Assembly (NCBI RefSeq): GCF_037137075.1
Contig: NZ_JBBBNV010000005.1
Location: forward strand, 62,001 to 126,000
Length of the DNA stretch: 64,000 nucleotides
From: JBBBNV01 sp037137075
GTDB taxonomy: Bacteria; Bacillota; Bacilli; Paenibacillales; NBRC-103111
Direction of reading: 5' to 3'
Shown: in pieces, positions 50,345 to 58,585 of the stretch
How positions within the stretch are numbered: the stretch's first letter is position 1
Layout of the letters: each line of letters begins with the position of its first letter
Notes under the pieces: generated by a model
Seen by the model: the letters and a program-made list of their open reading frames with translations, nothing else
What the model was told of the DNA's origin: nothing
The model's database searches: none
Program-made: the position numbers and the translations under genes

Positions 50345-51466
50345 ATGGCCCGTATACTCATGCATCACGTCTATAAGCGGTACGGCAAGGAGAAACAGAT
50401 TGCGGTGAAGGATTTCCATCTGGAGATCAGGGATAAGGAGTTTCTTGTTTTCGTCGGCCCTTCTGGCTGCGGCAAATCAACCACGCTGCGTATGATTGCC
50501 GGACTGGAGGATATTACAGAGGGGGAAATTTATATCGGGGATACCCTGGTGAATGATCTCCCGCCCAAGGATCGGGACATTGCCATGGTGTTTCAGAATT
50601 ATGCCTTGTACCCCAATATGAGCGTGTATGAAAATATTGCGTTCGGGCTGCGGCTTCGTAAAATGCCCAAGCATGAAATCGACCTGGCCGTCAAACGGGC
50701 GGCCCGTGTACTTGAAATTGAGAATTATTTGACCCGCAAGCCGAAGGAGCTCTCCGGCGGACAGCGGCAGCGCGTAGCGCTGGGTCGGGCGATCGTGCGC
50801 AACCCGCAGGTGTTCCTGATGGATGAGCCGCTCTCCAATCTGGACGCCAAGCTGCGGGTTCAGATGCGGGCCGAGATTATCAGGCTTCATAAGCAGCTGG
50901 GCGTTACGATGGTGTATGTCACCCACGATCAAATCGAAGCGATGACGATGGGGGATCGGATTGTCGTCATGCGGGATGGCATTATTCAGCAGGTGGATAC
51001 GCCCGAGATGATTTACACGCAGCCGGCCAATACCTTCGTTGCCAGCTTCATCGGATCGCCGCCGATGAATTTCATTTCAGGCCGATTACATGAAGGGCAC
51101 GGCGGTACCATTGCGTTCCATACAAGCCGGTTCGCGCTCGAAATTCCGGATGGGAAAAAGCATCAGCTTATCACACACAAGCTGATTGGCAAGGTAGTGA
51201 CGCTCGGCATCCGCCCGGAAAATGTCAGCCTGGACGAAATCGTATTTCAGGCGTTTCCGCGGGCCGTCATTCCCGGCGTTCATAATATTAGCGAGCTTAT
51301 GGGGGCGGACCGCTTCGTGCATTTGGATATCGGTCAGGAGCGCATGCTTATCGTGAGGGCCAATCCCCGTTATCATTTTGCGGAGGAGGCCAAGGTAAGC
51401 GTCGCCGCCGATATGTCCAAGGCGCTGTTTTTTCACGCGGACACCGGAGAGCGCATCACGGACTGA
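50345..51466 (+). CDS. MsmX/UgpC-type sugar ABC transporter ATPase
   Basis: This 373-residue ATPase has Walker A GPSGCGKS (near residues 39-46), a QNYALYPNMSVYENIAFGLRLR Q-loop, the signature LSGGQRQRVALGRA, Walker B VFLMDEPLSNLD and a C-terminal MOP/TOBE regulatory domain after GSPPMNF. It is the only CUT1-type ATPase in the window, while four CUT1 permease pairs are present. In Gram-positive bacteria MsmX-like ATPases serve several importers, so this one may energise the others too. The start is ATG after GGGAGG. Confidence 0.93.
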   Translation: MARILMHHVYKRYGKEKQIAVKDFHLEIRDKEFLVFVGPSGCGKSTTLRMIAGLEDITEGEIYIGDTLVNDLPPKDRDIAMVFQNYALYPNMSVYENIAFGLRLRKMPKHEIDLAVKRAARVLEIENYLTRKPKELSGGQRQRVALGRAIVRNPQVFLMDEPLSNLDAKLRVQMRAEIIRLHKQLGVTMVYVTHDQIEAMTMGDRIVVMRDGIIQQVDTPEMIYTQPANTFVASFIGSPPMNFISGRLHEGHGGTIAFHTSRFALEIPDGKKHQLITHKLIGKVVTLGIRPENVSLDEIVFQAFPRAVIPGVHNISELMGADRFVHLDIGQERMLIVRANPRYHFAEEAKVSVAADMSKALFFHADTGERITD

Positions 51467-51557
51467 AGCTGCCGGCGGCATGCTGGTTCAGCACCGTCAT
51501 TTGACGCCGCACTGCACGCTGGACTGGCGCATGGTGCGGGAAAGGAGGCTTGGCGCA

Positions 51558-54551
51558 GTGAACAAGCAATACATCGGCCGTCTGGGGAAGCGGGGACTAC
51601 CAGTGCTGCTTACAGCGTGCCTGCTGATCAGCAGCCCTGACCTGCCTGCGGCTGCGGAAGGGAAGCTTCCGGCGGCTGCGGCCGTCCCGGCGGTGAAGGA
51701 GGAGACGAAGCAGCCGCCGCGTGCGGGCAGCCTGAGCAGGCTATCCCGGCTGACGGAAGCCGAGCCCTACTATGCGGCCGTGCTTCAGAGCCTGCAGCAG
51801 CAGAGGGTGCAGCCTGGCGCAGCCCCGCTGACTATCCGGGCGGCAGCTCCGATCCGGCAGTCGGAGCCTGTTCTCCGGCCTGCCGCCTATGAAGGAAAAC
51901 AAGAGGTGCTGCTCTGGAACACGGGCAAGCCGTCCTGGGCCGAATATGAGATTGAGGTGCCGGCGGACGCTTTGTACGAAATCGAGCTCACGTATCGTCC
52001 CGTGACACAGTACGGCTTCCGGCGGCCTGTTACGCTGCATGTTACCGTAGACGGCAAGCAGCCGTTCCGGGAAGCGCGGTCGGTCACCTTGTACCGGAAG
52101 TGGAAGGATCTGGACCTGATTAAACAGGATACCGACGGCAATGACATCCGTCCGCGCTCACTGGATGTGAGTGAATGGGCCGCCGAGTCATTGACCGATT
52201 CGGCCGGAGCCTACGCCCGTCCGCTGCAGTGGTTTTTTGCCAAGGGAAAGCGTACCCTGCGGCTGGAAACCTCCGATGCCGTGGCACTGGAAGCCATTCG
52301 TCTCGTGCCGCAGCAGCCGCTTGAGGCCTATGAGCAGGCGGCTCAGCAGGCTCCACAAGCGAAGCCGGTACAGAGCAAGGGTCTTGTGCTGCAGGCGGAG
52401 TCAGGCGCGGTCAAGAACGATTCGGCGATTCAAATTGCTTCCGATACGGATCAGCGCACCGTTCCGTTAGCGGCGGGACGAATTGTGTTCAACTCCATCG
52501 GCGGGAAGAAATGGTCTGCCCAAAACCAGGAGCTGACCTGGACGTTTGAAATCCCGGAAACGGGAAACTACAAGCTGGCCTTCCGCGCCTTGCAGAATAC
52601 ACTGTCCCAGAAGGCTTCATTCCGCCGCATCCGCATTGACGGCCGGGTGCCGTTCCAGGAGCTGCTTACGTACCGCTTTGATTATGACACCGCCTGGAAG
52701 GGCAGAGTACTTGGTTCCGGCGAGGGCCGGCCTTACGAGTTTTATTTGGAAAAGGGCAAGCACACGTTATCGCTGGCCGTGACGCATGATCCGGTGAAGC
52801 ATATCATTCTCGGCACGGAGCAGGCTGTTGATTTGCTTCGTGAAGCAGACCAGGATTTGAAAGCCCTTACCGGAAAGCAATCCGATGCGAACCGGACCTG
52901 GCATATGGCCGAGGAGATGCCGGATTTGCCGGAACGGCTGAGCCGGGCGGCGGAGATGATTGACAGGCTGGAGAAGGACACCGTTCAGGTTAACGGCGCC
53001 ATCGACACCGTCAGCCAGTCCTATGCGACCTCCGCGGATGATCTTCGCGATTTGCTGAACAAAGTGGACGACATCCCTTACCGGGCTGATACGATAGGCA
53101 CAGTCATGGAGCGCATCGGCAAAAATATGGATACGCTGGTGCAGCAGCCGCTGCAGCTGGATGAAATCTATGTGACACCAGTCGAACAGCCGTTTCCGAA
53201 GATGGAGGCTTCGCTGTTTGCCCGGGCGAAGGGCTTGGTCCTGAATTTCTTTTATTCGTTCCAACCGAAGAACCATCTGGGCGAGATGGACGATCAGGTG
53301 CTCAATGTGTGGGTGCAGCGCGGACGGGACTATGTCACTCAGCTGCAGGAGCTGACCGACGAGCTGTTTACGCCTGAGACCGGGGTGAAGGTTAAGGTGA
53401 ACCTGCTTCCGAATGCCCAGCTTCTCGTTCTATCGAATGCGGCAGGCAAGCAGCCGGACGTTGCGCTTGGGCTATCCCAGGATTTGCCGGTTGATTATGC
53501 CATTCGAAACAGCGTATACGATATCTCGGCGTTTCCGGATTTTCAAGAGATGTACAGCCGGTTCAGTCCCGGCTCGTGGCTGCCGTTTTATTACAATAAG
53601 GGTTATTATGCTGTGCCGGAAACCCAGTCGTTTCAGGTGCTTTACTACCGCAAGGACATTCTGGACCGGTTGGGGCTTGCAATTCCGGACACGTGGGACG
53701 AGGTGTACGACATGCTTCCCGCGCTGCAGCAAAACGGCATGAATTTTTACGTGCCGCCTAAGGAATTCATGCCGTACTTTTATCAGAACGGGGCCGAGTT
53801 TTTCAATCCGGACGGTCTTACGGCCGCGATGGATTCGCCGCAGGGGTTTAAGGCGTTCAAGCAGTGGACCGACCTGTTTCATATTTACGCGGCGGACCGG
53901 GAGGTAACCAGCTTCCTGCAGCATTTCCGGAAAGGAACGATGCCCATCGGAGTATCCGACTATAACATGTACGTTCAGCTTTCCGCAGCTGCACCCGAGC
54001 TGAACGGCTCCTGGGGAATTGCCTTGCTGCCGGGAACGAAGCAGGCGGACGGCACGATTGCCCGCTGGGCGGGAGGCGGACAGACGACGGGCGTTATTTT
54101 TAACTCCTCTACGAAAAAGGAAGAAGCCTGGACATTTTTAAAATGGTGGCTGTCGGCAGACGTTCAGGAGCGTTACGGGGCGGATCTGGAGGCGTTTAAC
54201 GGGGTGGCGTTCCGCTGGAATACGTCTAGTGTAGAGGCGTTTGCGAAGCTGCCCTGGAAGCGGGAGGACGCTAACATCATCCTGAACCAATGGATGTGGT
54301 ATAAGGATATGCCGAATGTGCCGGGCGGCTATTATTTGACCCGGGAAATTACCAATGCCTGGAACCGGACCGTGGTGGACGGGATGAATTACCGTTCCTC
54401 GCTGGAGATGGCGGTGATGGATGTAAACCGCGAGCTGCGACGCAAGCAGCAGGAATTCGGCTATATGGATGCGGCGGGCCATGTGACGAAGACGATGCCG
54501 CTGCCGGTTGTAAACAAGCCGTGGGAAGGGGTGAAGCCGTATGTCAAATAA
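51558..54551 (+). CDS. Carbohydrate-binding-module/solute-binding-protein fusion
   Basis: This 997-residue secreted protein begins with GTG nine bases after AGGAGG. After a signal sequence (possible lipobox LLTAC, cysteine about 21, or cleavage after PAAA) come two carbohydrate-binding-like beta modules at about 97-257 (AEYEIEVPADALYEIELTYRPV) and 273-412 (LTWTFEIPETGNYKLAFRALQN). A helical region at about 415-550 follows, then a full family 1 solute-binding domain from about 570 (VLNVWVQRGRDYVTQLQELTDELF) to 960. Ordinary binding proteins are 430-550 residues, so the modules nearly double the length. It overlaps the next permease by 11 bases and is probably that transporter's receptor, held on a polymeric glycan. 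Confidence 0.85.
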   Translation: MNKQYIGRLGKRGLPVLLTACLLISSPDLPAAAEGKLPAAAAVPAVKEETKQPPRAGSLSRLSRLTEAEPYYAAVLQSLQQQRVQPGAAPLTIRAAAPIRQSEPVLRPAAYEGKQEVLLWNTGKPSWAEYEIEVPADALYEIELTYRPVTQYGFRRPVTLHVTVDGKQPFREARSVTLYRKWKDLDLIKQDTDGNDIRPRSLDVSEWAAESLTDSAGAYARPLQWFFAKGKRTLRLETSDAVALEAIRLVPQQPLEAYEQAAQQAPQAKPVQSKGLVLQAESGAVKNDSAIQIASDTDQRTVPLAAGRIVFNSIGGKKWSAQNQELTWTFEIPETGNYKLAFRALQNTLSQKASFRRIRIDGRVPFQELLTYRFDYDTAWKGRVLGSGEGRPYEFYLEKGKHTLSLAVTHDPVKHIILGTEQAVDLLREADQDLKALTGKQSDANRTWHMAEEMPDLPERLSRAAEMIDRLEKDTVQVNGAIDTVSQSYATSADDLRDLLNKVDDIPYRADTIGTVMERIGKNMDTLVQQPLQLDEIYVTPVEQPFPKMEASLFARAKGLVLNFFYSFQPKNHLGEMDDQVLNVWVQRGRDYVTQLQELTDELFTPETGVKVKVNLLPNAQLLVLSNAAGKQPDVALGLSQDLPVDYAIRNSVYDISAFPDFQEMYSRFSPGSWLPFYYNKGYYAVPETQSFQVLYYRKDILDRLGLAIPDTWDEVYDMLPALQQNGMNFYVPPKEFMPYFYQNGAEFFNPDGLTAAMDSPQGFKAFKQWTDLFHIYAADREVTSFLQHFRKGTMPIGVSDYNMYVQLSAAAPELNGSWGIALLPGTKQADGTIARWAGGGQTTGVIFNSSTKKEEAWTFLKWWLSADVQERYGADLEAFNGVAFRWNTSSVEAFAKLPWKREDANIILNQWMWYKDMPNVPGGYYLTREITNAWNRTVVDGMNYRSSLEMAVMDVNRELRRKQQEFGYMDAAGHVTKTMPLPVVNKPWEGVKPYVK

Positions 54552-55518
54552 CCGGGAAGCAGCGGCGCTTGCCGGACAGGCGGCTGTGAGCCGGACGGAG
54601 CTCCCGCCCCTCAGGAAATGGCTTGTCCGGGTATGGCGCTGCCGGGCCTCCTATTTATTCATCGCGCCGTTCATGCTCTGCTTCGCCGCGTTTATTCTGA
54701 TTCCGGTGGCAGCGGCTGTTGTGCTCAGCTTCACCTACTTCAACGCCATCGAATCTCCTCGCTTTATCGGCTGGACCAACTTTCAGAACCTCATTTCCCA
54801 GGACCTGCTGTTCTTGAAATATGCGCTGCCCAACACCTTCAAATTTGCTCTTCTCGTCGGGCCCGGCGGCTATATCGCCGCGTTCCTGCTTGCCTGGCTG
54901 ATTAGCCAGCTGCCGGGCGGGCTGCGCAAATGGTTCGCGCTGGCTATGTACACCCCGTCCTTGACGGCCGGGATTGCCATGTCTATTGTTTGGCTGCCAA
55001 TGCTGACCGGCGACCGTATCGGCTACCTGAACAGCCTTTTGCTCCGAATCGGATTCATCGACCAGCCGGAGCTGTGGGTGACCGATAAGGCGCATTTGAT
55101 GGGCTCTATGATCGTCGTGACGCTCTGGTCCAGCATGGGGGTCGGCTTCCTGGCGATGCTGGCCGGGCTGCTGAATGTCAACCCGGAGCTGTATGAGGCC
55201 GGGCGTATTGACGGCATGAGCAGCCGGCTGCAGGAAATAGGGTACATTACGATTCCCTCGATGAAGCCGCAGATGCTGTTCGGCGCGGTCATGGCGATCG
55301 TGAGCACCTTCAAGGCCGGAGCTATCGGTGTGGAGCTGTCGGGCACAAATCCGACTCCGCAGTATGCGGGCCACCTTATGATGAATCATATTGACGATTA
55401 TGGCTTTATCCGTTTTGAAATGGGCTACGCTGCAGCGATTTCCGTATTCCTGCTTGCGGTGATGTATATGTCCAACCGGTTCTGCTGGGGGCTGTTCGGC
55501 CCGAAGGAGGGAGAATAG
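54541..55518 (+). CDS. CUT1 sugar ABC permease, MalF/UgpA type (pair A)
   Basis: This 325-residue membrane protein has six helices and the EAA loop EAGRIDGMSSRLQEIGYITIPS. Its N-terminal 35 residues are hydrophilic. It starts inside the end of the fusion gene and stops at the base before its partner begins, so the three are translated together. It probably transports the ligand of the fusion protein, with the MsmX-type ATPase upstream. Confidence 0.9.
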   Translation: MSNNREAAALAGQAAVSRTELPPLRKWLVRVWRCRASYLFIAPFMLCFAAFILIPVAAAVVLSFTYFNAIESPRFIGWTNFQNLISQDLLFLKYALPNTFKFALLVGPGGYIAAFLLAWLISQLPGGLRKWFALAMYTPSLTAGIAMSIVWLPMLTGDRIGYLNSLLLRIGFIDQPELWVTDKAHLMGSMIVVTLWSSMGVGFLAMLAGLLNVNPELYEAGRIDGMSSRLQEIGYITIPSMKPQMLFGAVMAIVSTFKAGAIGVELSGTNPTPQYAGHLMMNHIDDYGFIRFEMGYAAAISVFLLAVMYMSNRFCWGLFGPKEGE

Positions 55519-56418
55519 ATGGAGGCGCTGCCCAAAAAAATCCTGCCGCTGCTCCGGCAAAAGCCGCGCAGGCTGAAGGCGGTGGACGGCTTTCAGCAGG
55601 TGCTGACCGTTCTGCTGGTGCTGCTGTCGGTGTTTATGCTGCTGCCGCTGGTGTACATTTTTAACCATGCTCTGAAGCCGTATCACGAGCTGTTCGTATA
55701 TCCGCCTAATTTTTTCGTGCGGGGTCCGACGCTGGACAGCTTCAGGGAGCTGTTTCTGGTCGCTTCCGTCTCGACGGTCCCGATGACCCGTTATTTGTTT
55801 AACAGTGTCGTCATTTCGGGCCTGGCCGTCGTCGGGGTAACGACCGTCAGTGCGCTGTGCGCTTATCCGATTTCCAAGCACTCTTTTCCGGGCAACAGGC
55901 TGGTGTTCTCGACGATCATTTTGACGCTGATGTTCGCGCCGGAGGCGGTTCAAATTCCGCGTTATCTGGTTGTCAGCGAGCTGGGGCTGATGAATACGTA
56001 TCTCGGCCATATTTTGCCTCTGGTGGCTATGCCGGTCGGGGTTTTCCTGATCAAGCAGTTTATTGACCAGCTTCCCGGAGAGCTGCTGGAGGCGGCCAAG
56101 CTGGACGGGGCTTCGGAGCTGCAATTATTTGCGCGGATTGTCCTTCCGGTTTGTATGCCGGCCATCGCGACGGTCGCCATCCTGACCTTTCAGGCTTCCT
56201 GGGGGAATACGGAAACCTCCACGCTGTTCATGCAGGATGACGAAATGAAGAATTTTCCGTTTTTTTTGACCACACTGACGAATCATTTGGCCAACAATGT
56301 AGCCAGACAGGGAGCGGCGGCCGCAGCGGCGCTTGTGATGTTCGTTCCGAATCTAATCATTTTTTTGCTTTTCCAAGGGAAGGTCATTGCGACCATGGCG
56401 CATTCCGGCATTAAATAG
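55519..56418 (+). CDS. CUT1 sugar ABC permease, MalG type (pair A)
   Basis: This 299-residue partner permease has six helices and the EAA loop EAAKLDGASELQLFARIVLPVCMP. The ATG follows the previous stop without a gap. Next comes a gene for an NHL/YIP1 membrane protein 22 bases later, which is unusual company for a sugar transporter. Confidence 0.9.
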   Translation: MEALPKKILPLLRQKPRRLKAVDGFQQVLTVLLVLLSVFMLLPLVYIFNHALKPYHELFVYPPNFFVRGPTLDSFRELFLVASVSTVPMTRYLFNSVVISGLAVVGVTTVSALCAYPISKHSFPGNRLVFSTIILTLMFAPEAVQIPRYLVVSELGLMNTYLGHILPLVAMPVGVFLIKQFIDQLPGELLEAAKLDGASELQLFARIVLPVCMPAIATVAILTFQASWGNTETSTLFMQDDEMKNFPFFLTTLTNHLANNVARQGAAAAAALVMFVPNLIIFLLFQGKVIATMAHSGIK

Positions 56419-56440
56419 GCTCGGGGAAAGGAGGGTTACG

Positions 56441-58585
56441 ATGCGGTTTAGCATGCGAAGGCACAAGCGGATTTGGGCAAGCCTGCTGGCACTGCCGCTT
56501 CTGCTGGCGCTTGCGCCGGCGGCGCTGGCTTACATGCCGTATGTTACAAACTATAAGGATGCTTACGGCCGGCTCGTCTGGACCCAAGCGGCTTATACGC
56601 CCGTTGATGCGGTCGGGGGCGACCTTTTCCTGCCGGACCCGAAGGAGCCGGGCAAGCTGGCGTATTCTCCCCTGAGCCAGCCGAGGGATTTGTTCATCGA
56701 CAGCCGCAACCATCTGTACATTGCAGACACCGGCAACAACCGGATCGTGCATCTGGACGAGAACGGCGGCTTCGTAAGCGCCATCGTGCCGGACAGCGGC
56801 ACTCTGAACAAGCCGGAGGGTGTTTTTGTCGATAGAGCAGGCGCTTTGTACGTGGCCGACACCGGGAATAAGCGTGTCCTGCGAATGGATGAGAGCGGCA
56901 TCGTGCAGCAGGAATACAAGCGGCCGGAATCCAGGCTGATTCCGGAGAGCTTCAAGTATGATCCGATCAAGGTTGCCGTAGATAAGCGGGGGTTTCTGTA
57001 TATTACTACGCTCGGGGGCTATCAGGGGCTGCTTCAGCTTGATCCGGAAGGCGAGTTTCAGGGCTTCTTCGGGGCCAACAAGGCGGAGTTTACGGCGATG
57101 GATGCGATTAAACGATTGCTGTACACCCGGGAAATGTATGCGCGCGAGATTAGCAAGCTGCCCGGCTCCGCCAGCAGTGTGCACATTGATCAGAACGGCT
57201 TTATTTATACGGTCACTCAACATGTGGAAACCGGCCAAATCAAAAAGCTGAACATGGCCGGAAAGGATTTGCTTGCCTCCAAAAGCGAGTATGCAGATGA
57301 GGAAGCAACGGAGAAAAGCTACGGCGAAATCCGGTTTAAGCCGAAGGATAAAACCAAGGTCCCGGCCCTAAGCGATGTAACGGTAGATGCGGACGGCAAT
57401 ATGACCGCGATTGATTCCGCGCTGAAGTATATCAGCCAGTACGATGCCGGCGGCAACCTGCTTTTTTTCTGGGCGGGCGATGCCTCGCCGAATGCGAAGC
57501 TGGGCCTTGTTAAAACGCCGTCGGCTATTGCCAATAACGCCGAGGGCGACCTGTTTATTCTCGATCAGGAGAATGGCATCGTCCAGCGCTTCCGGCTGTC
57601 CGAGTTCGGGTCGCTTGTACACCAGGCGAACCGGTTGACTCAGGATGGACGCTATGAGGAGAGCGAGAAGCTGTGGGAGGAGGTGCTGCGGCTGAATGGC
57701 GGCTACACGCCCGCGATTCTGGGTCTGGCCAAGGCGGCGTACAAAAAGGGCGAGTACCCGAGGGCGCAAAGACTGTTTTATGAGGCCGGTCATCAGCCGG
57801 GCTATTCCGACGCCTTTTGGCAGGTCCGGCTGTTGTGGTTCCAGCGCCATTTCGGGCTGCTTATGAATGTGTTCATCGGGGCTGCCGTTCTGATTTTTTT
57901 ATCGGACCGGCTAACGCGAAGAACGGCTTGGCGCAGGCAATGGAAGCAGCGGAAGCGGTCGGCCCATCCCTTTATCGTGCAGGTGCGGCATTTGTTTTAT
58001 TTGCTGAAGCATCCGCTCGACGGCTTCAGCGCCATCCGGTATGAGCAGAAAGGCGGAGGCTGGATGAGTCTGCTGCTCTTCATTCTGGGGCTCATTTCGT
58101 TTGCAGTCATGCGGGCCTTTACCGATTTTACTTTTAACACGGACGCCATCATGGACTTGAGCCTGATTACCGTGTCGATTCAATTTATGGTGATCTGGAT
58201 TGGCTGGATCGTCTCCAATTATTTAATCAGCTCGATTTACCGGGGGGAAGGGCGGTTTCGCGATGTCGTGTACGGAACGTCATACGCGATGCTTCCGCTT
58301 GCTTTAGTAGGACTTCCGCTAACATTGCTGTCGCATGGCTTGACGCTTAGTGAAGCGGCCGTATTCCATTTTCTCCAGGCGGGGGTCTTTATTTGGGTCG
58401 GCGTTCTGCTATTCTGGAAGGTTCAATCGCTGCAAAACTACAGCGTCGGAGAAGCCTCGATGAATCTGTTCCTCTCGCTGACGACGATGACGCTGCTTGG
58501 AGTTCTTGTCTTCATTACGTTCGGGCTGACCAGTGAGCTGCAGGACTTCGTGTATTCCATTTATCAGGAGGTGACCATCCGGTGA
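56441..58585 (+). CDS. NHL-repeat / TPR / YIP1-domain membrane protein
   Basis: This 714-residue protein starts with a signal sequence (about 10-34, cleavage near ALA-YMP). It then shows at least six NHL-type propeller repeats between about 78 and 390 (for example PRDLFIDSRNHLYIADTGNN and PEGVFVDRAGALYVADTGNK). Two TPR-like helical repeats follow at about 395-470 (GRYEESEKLWEEVLRLNGG, KKGEYPRAQRLFYEAG). After a membrane helix at about 473-495 and a basic stretch comes a YIP1-like domain with about five helices (507-714). The propeller and TPR would face outward. I know no characterised protein with this order. It overlaps the next gene by four bases. Confidence 0.83.
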   Translation: MRFSMRRHKRIWASLLALPLLLALAPAALAYMPYVTNYKDAYGRLVWTQAAYTPVDAVGGDLFLPDPKEPGKLAYSPLSQPRDLFIDSRNHLYIADTGNNRIVHLDENGGFVSAIVPDSGTLNKPEGVFVDRAGALYVADTGNKRVLRMDESGIVQQEYKRPESRLIPESFKYDPIKVAVDKRGFLYITTLGGYQGLLQLDPEGEFQGFFGANKAEFTAMDAIKRLLYTREMYAREISKLPGSASSVHIDQNGFIYTVTQHVETGQIKKLNMAGKDLLASKSEYADEEATEKSYGEIRFKPKDKTKVPALSDVTVDADGNMTAIDSALKYISQYDAGGNLLFFWAGDASPNAKLGLVKTPSAIANNAEGDLFILDQENGIVQRFRLSEFGSLVHQANRLTQDGRYEESEKLWEEVLRLNGGYTPAILGLAKAAYKKGEYPRAQRLFYEAGHQPGYSDAFWQVRLLWFQRHFGLLMNVFIGAAVLIFLSDRLTRRTAWRRQWKQRKRSAHPFIVQVRHLFYLLKHPLDGFSAIRYEQKGGGWMSLLLFILGLISFAVMRAFTDFTFNTDAIMDLSLITVSIQFMVIWIGWIVSNYLISSIYRGEGRFRDVVYGTSYAMLPLALVGLPLTLLSHGLTLSEAAVFHFLQAGVFIWVGVLLFWKVQSLQNYSVGEASMNLFLSLTTMTLLGVLVFITFGLTSELQDFVYSIYQEVTIR

